Part shown: piece by piece, positions 5,744 to 12,058 of the stretch
Layout of the letters: each line of letters begins with the position of its first letter
How positions within the stretch are numbered: the stretch's first letter is position 1
Virus record (IMG/VR): IMGVR_UViG_3300046463_000397
Location: 1 to 38,903 of that record
DNA length: 38,903 nt
Strand: one strand, 5' to 3'
DNA from: a virus
Made by a program: the position numbers and the translations under genes
Notes under the pieces: generated by a model
Told to the model about the DNA's origin: nothing
Seen by the model: only the letters and a program-made list of their open reading frames with translations
Databases searched by the model: none

Positions 5744-8053
5744 TTAGATGGGCAGGCCGTTGTCGTAGTCGTCATCGCGGCCGTCGCGCATCGGCGGGAC
5801 GCGGAACACGGTGCCGACTTTCTTGTGCACGCCGTCTTCGCCGGTGAGCTTGCGCAGCACCTTGCCCATGAGAACCTGCTGCGAGCGGGCCGGCTTTTCG
5901 TAGCCGATAGCGACCAGCACTTCGGTTGCCGTCATCTCGCGGCGGATACTGGAATCCCAATCGAGCTTCGAGCGGGTCATTTCCTCTTCCGGCGTCACCT
6001 GTTCGTGCTTCGCGTTGAGGTTGGCCAGCGATTCGTTCTCTTCCGGCGTCAACCACCACTGCTCGCCGGTGCGGTAGTGCGTGAGGAGCTCCGCCCACAC
6101 CTGCTGCATGTCGATGCCGTGGTCGTAGTTGATGTGCACGGCCGGCACCGTCCACCAGCGGCGGTTACCCGTATCGTCGACCAGGTACGTCGGCTCGTTC
6201 ACCGACGCGCAGAACACCGTGCGGCGCTGGTATTCCGACTCGACGCGGTCATACGGGCGGCGCAGCTTGTCGGCGGCCTTCGTCACGAATGCCTTGAGCT
6301 TCGCGATGTCAGCCTTGCGGAACGTTGCGTCCAGTTCGCCCAGCTCGACGAGCCAGTGCGACACGACGTTTACGATGCTGTCTTTGTCAGACGGGTCCAG
6401 CGTCACGCCATCGAGCGTCACACCCATCTCTGCCGGCACCAGCGCCTTGAACCAGCGCGTCTTGCCCAGGCCCTGACGGCCGGTGAACACAATCGCACCA
6501 TGCGACTCAAAGCCGAACGGGTGGTAAATCGAGGCCACGGCCGAAATGAGCCAGCGGTACATCAGCTTGTTCTTCAGCGACGCGTCACCCTTCACGGTGA
6601 TAGTGTCGAGCAGCGCCTGGATGCGTTCCACACCATCCCACGGCTTCGACTCAATCCACTGGCAGACCGGGTTGTAGCTGTGGGCATCGGCCAGCGCCTT
6701 CACGTAGTCTGCAAGCATCGTCTGCGGCATGCGGTTGCGAGCGCAGATGCTGGTGAGCTGGGCGAGCGCGACGTTGCCGCGGTTGTCCATCGTGTTGCCT
6801 TCGCGGCCCGGGATAGTCAGCTCGACGGCCTTGCGCACTTCGTTGTACTTCGCCGTGATGCCGAACGCCTCCATCAGCTTCTCGAGGTTCTCGATGGTGT
6901 TGAGCGGCTGGCCCTTTTCGCTGGCGTCACGTGCCCAGTCGAGCTCGAGCTTCGAGTCGATGGTGGCGTACTTGACGGCAGCCGGAGCAGCGGGCAGCGG
7001 TGCCGACTCCATCTCGTCGAGCGTAGGACCGCCGGCCGCGACGCTTTCCGGGAAGCTCTCGTGCGTCTTCAGGTAGGAGAGGGTGTCTGCGGTCGTCCAT
7101 CCTTCTGCCTGGCCATCAGCGAGGTCCCAGCCGGCGTTGGCGACGTCAGGCTCGTAGTCGACCATGGTGACTGCGTTGCCCTGGGCCTGCAGGTTGGTTG
7201 CGATGGACAGCATTGCTCGTACTCCGGGTTGTTCGTGTTTCGGCAGGATGGCGCCGGTGGTTTTGTCAGTGTGTGCGTCAAAGTCAGGCCAGAGCGTCAC
7301 GTGGCGGCCGGCGAGCGGGCTCACGTCGGCGCGGGCGGCGGTGGCGACACCACCAAGCCAGGCCATGACGATGGCTGCGTTGCCGAAGAGCTCCTGGGCG
7401 GCGTCAGCGGCCTTCTCGCCTTCGACGATGACCACTTGCTTCAGCGGGTCAGCTGCGAGCTTCTCCAGGCCGTAGAGCGGGCGCGGCGTGTCGTTACCCG
7501 TGATGCCGCGGAAGCTCCAGCGTTCCGTGCCGTCCGGATTCTTGACCCAGGTGTACGGCGTGATTTGCTTGCGGCCGTCGGCGGGCTCATAGCGCAGGAT
7601 GTACATCATCAGCTCGCCAGCCTCGTTGCGATACTCCCACTTGCGGGCCGGGGTGCCGTGTTCCGGGTGATAGAACGTCGGCGCCTTTGCGTGGGCCGGG
7701 ACGGGCATAACCAGGACGGGCTTCGGTTCTTCGACGCGCGGCTTCGATGCCGATGCGAGCGCAGCCTTGCGGGCGGTGTCGTCGATGCTGATGCCGTTGT
7801 TCTCTGCCAGCTCTTTTGCCGCTTCGCCTTGCGTCATGCCGTGGAGGTGGGCGTAGAGCGAAATCATGTCGTTTCCGCTAACACCCTCGTCAGCGAAGTC
7901 TTTCCATTTGCCCGTCTTCATGTTGATGGTGAAGCTGCGCTGACCTGCCGGCACCCATTCGTTGCCCTTGCGCTTGCCTTCGGGGAACCACAGCGGAGCC
8001 ATGATTTCCGGGTTGAGGTTGGCTTTGATTACTGCGAAATCTGCTTTTTGCAT
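5744..8053 (-). CDS. VapE-type primase-helicase
   Basis: 769 aa. The N-terminal part (about 1-95) looks like a primase zinc-region replacement (GKWKDFADEGVSGNDMISL) with no complete cysteine set. A Toprim-like region has VIVEGEKAAD at 208-217 and WPDFDAH at 255-261. The C-terminal virulence-associated-E helicase has Walker A GRQGLGKT at 525-532, a Walker B-like segment ending GELD near 575, and the downstream NRRWWTVP signature. Such proteins open and prime phage or satellite origins. The plausible origin is the GGTGACGAA array at 9.0-9.3 kb, about 1 kb upstream. It gives the element a second replication system besides Rep. No clear RBS precedes the ATG. Confidence 0.9.
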   Translation of the reverse strand: MQKADFAVIKANLNPEIMAPLWFPEGKRKGNEWVPAGQRSFTINMKTGKWKDFADEGVSGNDMISLYAHLHGMTQGEAAKELAENNGISIDDTARKAALASASKPRVEEPKPVLVMPVPAHAKAPTFYHPEHGTPARKWEYRNEAGELMMYILRYEPADGRKQITPYTWVKNPDGTERWSFRGITGNDTPRPLYGLEKLAADPLKQVVIVEGEKAADAAQELFGNAAIVMAWLGGVATAARADVSPLAGRHVTLWPDFDAHTDKTTGAILPKHEQPGVRAMLSIATNLQAQGNAVTMVDYEPDVANAGWDLADGQAEGWTTADTLSYLKTHESFPESVAAGGPTLDEMESAPLPAAPAAVKYATIDSKLELDWARDASEKGQPLNTIENLEKLMEAFGITAKYNEVRKAVELTIPGREGNTMDNRGNVALAQLTSICARNRMPQTMLADYVKALADAHSYNPVCQWIESKPWDGVERIQALLDTITVKGDASLKNKLMYRWLISAVASIYHPFGFESHGAIVFTGRQGLGKTRWFKALVPAEMGVTLDGVTLDPSDKDSIVNVVSHWLVELGELDATFRKADIAKLKAFVTKAADKLRRPYDRVESEYQRRTVFCASVNEPTYLVDDTGNRRWWTVPAVHINYDHGIDMQQVWAELLTHYRTGEQWWLTPEENESLANLNAKHEQVTPEEEMTRSKLDWDSSIRREMTATEVLVAIGYEKPARSQQVLMGKVLRKLTGEDGVHKKVGTVFRVPPMRDGRDDDYDNGLPI

Positions 8054-8107
8054 GTTGCGTGATTACGTGAGAGAGAGATTGGGTATAGGTTTTTTGTGGT
8101 GATTCGG

Positions 8108-8302
8108 TTACTGCTTTGCTGCGGCGACGGTGAGCTCGAGCAGGCGGAACGAATGCTCAGGAATCACTTGCTTGCGGGCGTTGTCGCTGCGCCAGATGCG
8201 CACGGTCTGATTGCTGCGGCCGAGCATTTTCGACACGTCGGTGATGCTCAGCTGGTGCTGCTCCATGAAGTCGAGCAGGCGGGTGGTGCGTTCGTGAATC
8301 AT
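8108..8302 (-). CDS. Small HTH DNA-binding protein A (64 aa)
   Basis: The start is set at the ATG at 8302 (MIHERTTRLLDFMEQH), with AGGAG eight bases upstream. A longer frame to 8461 lacks an RBS and runs through a hairpin. The HTH region is LSITDVSKMLGRSNQTVRIWRSD: helix, turn, recognition helix. It is a paralogue of the 60-aa protein at 8593-8775 (shared ERT.RLL..MEQH, QTVRIWRSDN, VIP, LLEL). These are the only repressor-like proteins near the divergent control region, so a Cro/CI-like pair is inferred. It would be a minimal regulator with no oligomerisation domain. Confidence 0.75.
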   Translation of the reverse strand: MIHERTTRLLDFMEQHQLSITDVSKMLGRSNQTVRIWRSDNARKQVIPEHSFRLLELTVAAAKQ

Positions 8303-8364
8303 GAGGATACTCCTGGTGGTGAGGGTTCGTATAGTGTGCAATGCGCTGTTTGCATCGACGAACA

Positions 8365-8392
8365 AGTATAACGTGCAATTCGCTATTGTCGA
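8365..8392 (-). promoter_or_regulatory. Promoter for HTH protein A and the primase-helicase operon
   Basis: Minus strand TCGACA at 8392-8387, 16-base spacer ending ATTGCACGT, TATACT at 8370-8365. A weaker ATTGCACAC-TATACG follows at about 8340-8328. Confidence 0.65.
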
Positions 8393-8420
8393 GTGGTTGA
8401 ACGGGTCACCACGCCAGGAA

Positions 8421-8457
8421 GCGTGAAAACTGCCCAGGCCAATGGCAGCTTTCACGC
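8421..8457. repeat. Strong inverted repeat between the two HTH genes
   Basis: GCGTGAAA pairs with TTTCACGC, then one mismatch, then CTGCC pairs with GGCAG, leaving a 9-base loop. No T tract follows on either strand, so it is not an ordinary terminator. The rest of 8403-8546 shows a smaller hairpin (ATAGCC-GAA-GGCTAT near 8493) and no coding signal. Confidence 0.6.
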
Positions 8458-8546
8458 GCATTGAATGTTTCTATCGGCGGAGCCGGGACTAATAGCCGAA
8501 GGCTATGTGGCGGAGCGGAGCGTAGGAGTGCGAAAGGTAGAGGCGT

Positions 8547-8570
8547 AAAAAAACCCCGCACTGGGCGGGG
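8547..8570 (-). terminator. Terminator after HTH protein B
   Basis: Minus strand stem CCCCGC/GCGGGG with a 5-base loop, then seven T. It separates the two HTH genes into different transcription units. Confidence 0.85.
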
Positions 8571-8592
8571 CTTCTCGTGATTCTAGTGGTGG

Positions 8593-8775
8593 CTACTTGC
8601 CGCGGTTTGCGATGAGCAGCTCGAGGAGCTTCAGCGCGTCGGCGGGTATCACCTGATTGTCGCTGCGCCAGATGCGCACGGTCTGCGGCGCACGGCCCAG
8701 GATTTCGGCTACGTCGGCAACTTCGAGGCGGTGCTGTTCCATCAGTTCGAGCAGGCGCTTCGTGCGTTCGTTCAT
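8593..8775 (-). CDS. Small HTH DNA-binding protein B (60 aa)
   Basis: The start is at the ATG at 8775 (MNERTKRLLELMEQHRLEV). An extended frame to 8835 would cross the promoter. The HTH is VADVAEILGRAPQTVRIWRSDN, followed by VIPADALKLLELLI. It is a paralogue of protein A, with nearly every landmark in the same place but a shorter linker after RSDN. Its own terminator lies at 8570-8547 and a CATTCGT-N4-ACGAATG dyad at 8833-8850 overlaps its promoter region. Repeated TAACTAT/ATAGTTA motifs at 8766-8800 and 8861-8890 could be additional sites. Probably the lysogeny repressor or its antagonist. Confidence 0.75.
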   Translation of the reverse strand: MNERTKRLLELMEQHRLEVADVAEILGRAPQTVRIWRSDNQVIPADALKLLELLIANRGK

Positions 8776-8832
8776 AGTTAACAGTTGTATCAGATAGTTA
8801 AGCAAGTGACGCAAGTATAAACGGTGCCATAC

Positions 8833-8850
8833 CATTCGTAGGCACGAATG
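8833..8850. promoter_or_regulatory. Dyad operator CATTCGT-AGGC-ACGAATG
   Basis: Perfect 7-bp arms around a 4-base spacer. It lies upstream of a minus-strand TATACT (about 8816-8811) that would serve HTH protein B, close to its -35 region. Same dyad as at 36814-36831. Confidence 0.7.
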
Positions 8851-9020
8851 CGATTGTTTTTAACTATGACGCCGATAGCCAAAAACTATTGATAATTGCT
8901 ATTATGTCAAATCGCACACCCATACGCGGTGAGCGTACGGCATTTCCGTGTCCTGGAGGCACTCTCAGCACTGAGCTGAAAGACGGGCCTTCAGGGTGTC
9001 GCAGGCTCGAAATCGCTCCT

Positions 9021-9327
9021 GGTGACGCTTGGTGACGAAGTCGTTCGTCACCGGTGACGAAGTTTTTGAAAAGTTCGTCACCCGATAAAGCCCAGTATTT
9101 ACAGGCTCTTCTCTCGAAAAAAAGGCTCGGTGACGAAGGTGACGAAGAAAACAACATTTATAAGGGGGCTATCTGATTGTTTGTATTTTGCCGATAGCCT
9201 GCCCTTCAGTATGGGAAAAGTTCGTCACCTTCGTCACCAGGGGGTGTTTTTTCGCAAAAAGACACTGCAATAACAAGGTGAAATCGCGGTGACGAAGTCT
9301 GAAAAAGTTCGTCACCACTTCGTCACC
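9021..9327. repeat. GGTGACGAA repeat array, candidate phage replication origin
   Basis: Eleven perfect copies of GGTGACGAA plus one GGTGACGCT in 307 bp. Plus strand: 9021 (variant), 9031, 9053, 9129, 9138, 9288. Minus strand: 9044, 9074, 9221, 9230, 9308, 9319. They form inverted pairs around A/T-rich spacers (9053/9074 and 9288/9308) and a large nested palindrome (9129-9146 against 9221-9238) that encloses GGGCTATC/GATAGCC arms. No credible gene occupies 8776-9444. The array lies between the leftward replication operon and the rightward late operon, where a lytic origin or a multi-operator switch would be expected. Confidence 0.85.
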
Positions 9328-9388
9328 TGAAGGCAAATCCTGCGACTAACAGTCTGGCGCTCGCCGCGCAGGCGTGTTAACGCGCGCG

Positions 9389-9417
9389 TTGGCTGATGAC
9401 GCATTGCACGCTATACT
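9389..9417 (+). promoter_or_regulatory. Rightward promoter for the Mor-like activator
   Basis: TTGGCT, 17-base spacer ending GCATTGCACGC, TATACT at 9412-9417. The ATTGCACGCTATACT block is identical to that at 26661-26675. Confidence 0.7.
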
Positions 9418-9444
9418 AGACGTATTGACAAAACCACTGGAGCT

Positions 9445-9900
9445 GTGTTGACGAACCTGCCCGATTCCGTCCAGGAGATTGCGGACGTCATCGGTCGAGA
9501 GCGCGCGCTGTACCTGATTGGACAGCTGCCGCGGTACACGAGCAAAGACCACCGATGGAGCGCTGCTGCGCCCTCTCGCGTGCTGCTCTATGTGCCGAAA
9601 GCCTCTCGACTGACTGACCGACACAAGCTTGTGCGGATTCTCGGATGGCGCGACGCAGTGAGGCTTTGCGAGGTGTTTGGCGGTGAGATTCTGAAGCCGG
9701 CGAACTGCTCCTGTATCTACAAGCGATACCGGGACACGCAGATTCTGCGGCTGGCAAAAGACGGACTCGATTCATCCCGAATTTCAGCACTCATCGGCGT
9801 CAGCGCTTCGCAGGTGCGGCTCATTCTGCAACGTATCTCGCAGGAGGAACGCAGCTCCGCAACTGACGACAATGAGCCGTATACCACCAAACACACCTGA
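9445..9900 (+). CDS. Mor/C-like transcription activator of late genes
   Basis: 151 aa from a GTG at 9445 (then TTG ACG) with GGAG four bases upstream. The N-terminal LPDSVQEIADVIGRERALYLIGQLP, the YVPK in the middle and the C-terminal RDTQILRLAKDGLDSSRISALIGVSASQVRLIL match the Mor transcription activator family (a dimerisation segment followed by a wing-less HTH). In Mu-type phages such proteins switch on middle or late transcription. Here it is first in the rightward operon ahead of lysis and head genes, replacing the Ogr activator typical of P2. The last codons carry the degenerate copy of the 20-bp late repeat. Confidence 0.8.
   Translation: MLTNLPDSVQEIADVIGRERALYLIGQLPRYTSKDHRWSAAAPSRVLLYVPKASRLTDRHKLVRILGWRDAVRLCEVFGGEILKPANCSCIYKRYRDTQILRLAKDGLDSSRISALIGVSASQVRLILQRISQEERSSATDDNEPYTTKHT
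9833..9848 (+). repeat. Late dispersed repeat, degenerate copy 1
   Basis: GTATCTCGCAGGAGGA, matching the last 16 bases of the 20-bp element GCGCCTATCTCG-YW-GGAGGA except its first base. It is 60 bases ahead of the first lysis gene. Confidence 0.55.
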
Positions 9901-9907
9901 AGCAACA

Positions 9908-10147
9908 ATGGAACAGCAACCCGACAACAGCTGGCTCGTCGCCAAGCTCCTGAGCGTATGGGCTCTCTTTGGCATCCGAGACTGGTCCCAGGCGGCCGGC
10001 TTTTTCGCCAGCGTCTACACGATTCTGCTCACCCTGCACTGGATTTACATCCACGGAGTCAAGCCGCTGCTCATCAAGCGCGGGCTCATGCAGCCCGAAA
10101 CCGCAGCTGAAAAGGCGCGAGACGACAAAGATGAGCTCCCTCTTTAA
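9908..10147 (+). CDS. Putative holin-like membrane protein, 79 aa
   Basis: Start chosen at ATG 9908 (MEQQPDNSWLVAKLL), eight bases after the activator stop. An upstream in-frame ATG at 9872 would add 12 residues and overlap the activator gene. Hydrophobic segments WLVAKLLSVWALFG and AAGFFASVYTILLTLHWIYIH suggest one or two membrane passes with a charged C-terminus (EKARDDKDELPL). Position directly ahead of the lysozyme fits a holin. Sequence family not recognised. Confidence 0.65.
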   Translation: MEQQPDNSWLVAKLLSVWALFGIRDWSQAAGFFASVYTILLTLHWIYIHGVKPLLIKRGLMQPETAAEKARDDKDELPL

Positions 10148-10319
10148 GCACGTTAACGCCTTCTTGATTTTCTGTGTGACGCTCACGGCCGTTCTGAACC
10201 TGGCGCTGGGTGTCGATAGCGGACATCGCCTGCAGATGGCTATTGACGCGTACATCGCGCTTCACGGCGGATGGTACTACTTCTCGTACCTGCGGAGCTT
10301 GAAACATGCTCCGGTTTAA
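10131..10319 (+). CDS. Second small membrane protein of the lysis module, 62 aa
   Basis: Begins MSSLFKHVNAFLIFCVTLTAVLNLALG, one clear transmembrane helix, then a possibly interfacial segment (AIDAYIALHGGWYYFSYL). It overlaps the preceding gene by 17 bases in another frame and the lysozyme gene by 14 bases. A holin/antiholin pair is the likely arrangement. Which one forms the lesion cannot be told from sequence. Confidence 0.65.
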   Translation: MSSLFKHVNAFLIFCVTLTAVLNLALGVDSGHRLQMAIDAYIALHGGWYYFSYLRSLKHAPV

Positions 10320-10788
10320 GCCCAGCGCGCGGCTCATCGCTCTAGTCGGCGCAACGTCCGCCGCAATCCTCACCACGACCGTTCCGGAGCACGAAGGCGT
10401 GAAGCTCCAGGGCTATCGCGACCCGGTTGGCATCGCAACGAGCTGCGTGGGCCACACCGGCCCCGATGCAGTCGTCGGCAAGCGCTATACGGAAGACCAG
10501 TGCCAGACGACGCTCAACGCGGACCTCGAGAAGCATGCGCAAGGCGTTCTCGCTTGCGTGCACAAGCCGATGACCGATGGCGAGAAAGCGGCGTTCACAT
10601 CGTTCGCATTCAACGTCGGCGTGGCGAAGTTCTGCTCGAGCTCGATGGCGCGCAAGGCCAATGCCGGCGACATGAAAGGCGCCTGCGCTGAGCTCTCGAA
10701 ATGGGTCTACGCCGGCGGCAAGCCGCTGCCAGGCCTCGTGAAACGGCGTGCTGATGAGCGCGCCATCTGCGAAGGGAAGTCGCAATGA
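10306..10788 (+). CDS. SAR endolysin, GH24 (T4/R21-type) lysozyme
   Basis: 160 aa. The N-terminal weakly hydrophobic, Ala/Gly/Thr-rich helix (ARLIALVGATSAAILTTTV) has no signal-peptidase site and is typical of signal-arrest-release endolysins. The catalytic triad Glu30 (EHEG), Asp39 (YRD) and Thr45 (GIAT) is in GH24 spacing. It hydrolyses peptidoglycan glycan strands in the periplasm after release from the membrane. Cysteines at about 47, 66 and 83 could control activation by disulfide exchange. Overlaps the Rz gene by four bases (ATGA). Confidence 0.93.
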   Translation: MLRFKPSARLIALVGATSAAILTTTVPEHEGVKLQGYRDPVGIATSCVGHTGPDAVVGKRYTEDQCQTTLNADLEKHAQGVLACVHKPMTDGEKAAFTSFAFNVGVAKFCSSSMARKANAGDMKGACAELSKWVYAGGKPLPGLVKRRADERAICEGKSQ

Positions 10789-11318
10789 ACAAGTACCTCT
10801 ACATCGCGGCCGCAGTCGCTGTAATCGGCGCTGCTGTGGGCTGCTACGAGTTCGGCGTGAGCAACGAACACCAGGCGCGCGTCGCCGAAGTGAACGGGCT
10901 CAAAGCCCAGGCTGCTGAATCGCTCGCAGCTGCGAACAAACAGGCCGCTGATGCACAGCAGGCGGCTCGTGACACTGAAGCCAAGCGCGTCGCTGAAGCG
11001 GCCGCATTGGACGCTCAATACCAGAAGGAGTTGAAGGATGCGCAAGACACTGCTGACCACACTATCGCTGACCTGCGTGCTGGCACTCTCAGCGTGCGCA
11101 AGCGGCTCACCTGCGCTAGCACCGGCCTGTCCGGCACCGGTACCGGCACCACGCCTGGCACCAGTGCCAGCGTCGCTGATGCAGGAGCGGCAGGCGGACT
11201 TCAAGACGCAGATGTTGAGTTTCTGCTGCGAGAAGCCGAGCGCGCCGACGAAGTGACGCTCCAGCTGCAAGCCCTGCAGGCCCTTGTGCGGTCGGAGCGG
11301 GCATCGCAGGGCGAATAG
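10785..11318 (+). CDS. Rz: i-spanin (Rz-like)
   Basis: 177 aa with an N-terminal signal anchor (YLYIAAAVAVIGAAVGCYEFG), then a long Ala/Gln/Glu coiled coil (about residues 30-95) and a Gly/Thr-rich C-terminal part. It would sit in the inner membrane and span the periplasm to its lipoprotein partner to fuse the membranes at lysis. The partner is encoded inside this gene in another frame. Extra length beyond the usual ~150 aa lies in the region overlapping and following Rz1. Confidence 0.88.
   Translation: MNKYLYIAAAVAVIGAAVGCYEFGVSNEHQARVAEVNGLKAQAAESLAAANKQAADAQQAARDTEAKRVAEAAALDAQYQKELKDAQDTADHTIADLRAGTLSVRKRLTCASTGLSGTGTGTTPGTSASVADAGAAGGLQDADVEFLLREAERADEVTLQLQALQALVRSERASQGE
11038..11256 (+). 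CDS. Rz1: o-spanin (Rz1-like lipoprotein) nested inside Rz
   Basis: 72 aa in the +1 frame relative to Rz and wholly contained in it. MRKTLLTTLSLTCVLALSAC ends in a lipobox (LSAC), so the mature protein is acylated at Cys20 and directed to the outer membrane. The mature part is Pro/Ala-rich (SPALAPACPAPVPAPRLAPVP), as in other Rz1 proteins. The RBS AAGGAG/GAAGGATG lies within Rz codons. Confidence 0.88.
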   Translation: MRKTLLTTLSLTCVLALSACASGSPALAPACPAPVPAPRLAPVPASLMQERQADFKTQMLSFCCEKPSAPTK

Positions 11319-11420
11319 CGTGTGTTTCTACAAAACGCGTCGATTTTCGGTAAATGTTACAGGATTTCGTCGCGTTTTCACCAGAATGGTGCACGTTCTG
11401 CTCAAAAAACAGGCAATAGA

Positions 11421-11455
11421 CCCCCCCTATGAGCGGGTCCTTCCCATAGGGGGGG
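11421..11455. other. cos: Perfect 11-bp inverted repeat upstream of terminase, candidate cos/packaging site
   Basis: CCCCCCCTATG (11421-11431) and CATAGGGGGGG (11445-11455) around a 13-base loop. CGGGTGAGG follows instead of a T tract, so it is not a standard terminator. Lambda-type terminases (Nu1/gpA, encoded just downstream) cut cos sites located immediately before the small-subunit gene. The 11319-11551 gap contains no gene. Confidence 0.5.
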
Positions 11456-11551
11456 CGGGTGAGGCCCGGCGACTCGCCAGGACCCATATCTGGGTGAAAT
11501 TTTCAGATTTCAACTTTATTACTACCCCGCCGCACGCATACCACACAATAC

Positions 11552-12058
11552 ATGATTGTCAACCGAACTGAGCTTGCAAAAGCTTTTGGAAAATCGCCTC
11601 CGACCATCGACGCCTGGGTCGCTGACGGCTGCCCTGTCCAGAAGAAGGGAAGTAAAGGCGTGCCTGCTGAGTTCGTGCTGCCTGACGTCATCGCCTGGTA
11701 CACGGCGAAGGCCATTTCGGTCGCAACCGGCAGCGCGCCGGCCGACGAGGCGGAGCTCAAGCTGCGTCGCCTTAAGGCTGAGACGGAAATCTCCGAGCTC
11801 AACCGTGAAAAGACAGAGCTGGAGCTCGCCAAAGCCAAGGGCGAAGTGTCCGCCGTGCGCGATTTCGAGCGCGCGCAGGCCGCGATTTTCGCAACGATTC
11901 GCCAGAACGTGCTCATGGCGCCGGCCAACGTCGCCTCATCGCTGATGGGCTGCACCGACGAATCCGAGTTCAAGCGCGTCATGGTAGCTGCGCTGAAAGA
12001 TGCGCTCGAGTCCGCGGCGAACACCGACCTCGAGCTCGACGAAGACGAAGAAGAATGA
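11552..12058 (+). CDS. Terminase small subunit (Nu1-like)
   Basis: 168 aa. N-terminal winged-helix-like MIVNRTELAKAFGKSPPTIDAWVADGCPV and a surface loop (GSKGVPAEFVLPDVIAWY) are the Nu1 DNA-recognition pattern. Then a long coiled coil (AELKLRRLKAETEISELNREKTELELAKAKGE), and an acidic tail (DLELDEDEEE) likely to contact the large subunit. It would bind the packaging site. Stop overlaps the large-subunit start (ATGA). Confidence 0.9.
   Translation: MIVNRTELAKAFGKSPPTIDAWVADGCPVQKKGSKGVPAEFVLPDVIAWYTAKAISVATGSAPADEAELKLRRLKAETEISELNREKTELELAKAKGEVSAVRDFERAQAAIFATIRQNVLMAPANVASSLMGCTDESEFKRVMVAALKDALESAANTDLELDEDEEE

Noticed and set aside
5444-8062. 872-codon open frame on the plus strand
   Set aside because: Antisense shadow of the VapE primase-helicase gene, with the same biased composition.
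8864-9157. 97-codon minus-strand frame across the repeat array
   Set aside because: Low-complexity protein made by the GGTGACGAA repeats, with no RBS; the array explains it.
9021-9327. CRISPR array
   Set aside because: Repeats are 9 bp, in both orientations, with irregular spacing and no cas genes.
11535-11551. GCATACCAC / GTATACCAC shared by several gene starts (9878, 11539, 14101, 20740)
   Set aside because: Short, with variable position relative to starts and sometimes inside codons; too weak for a separate element without a background count.
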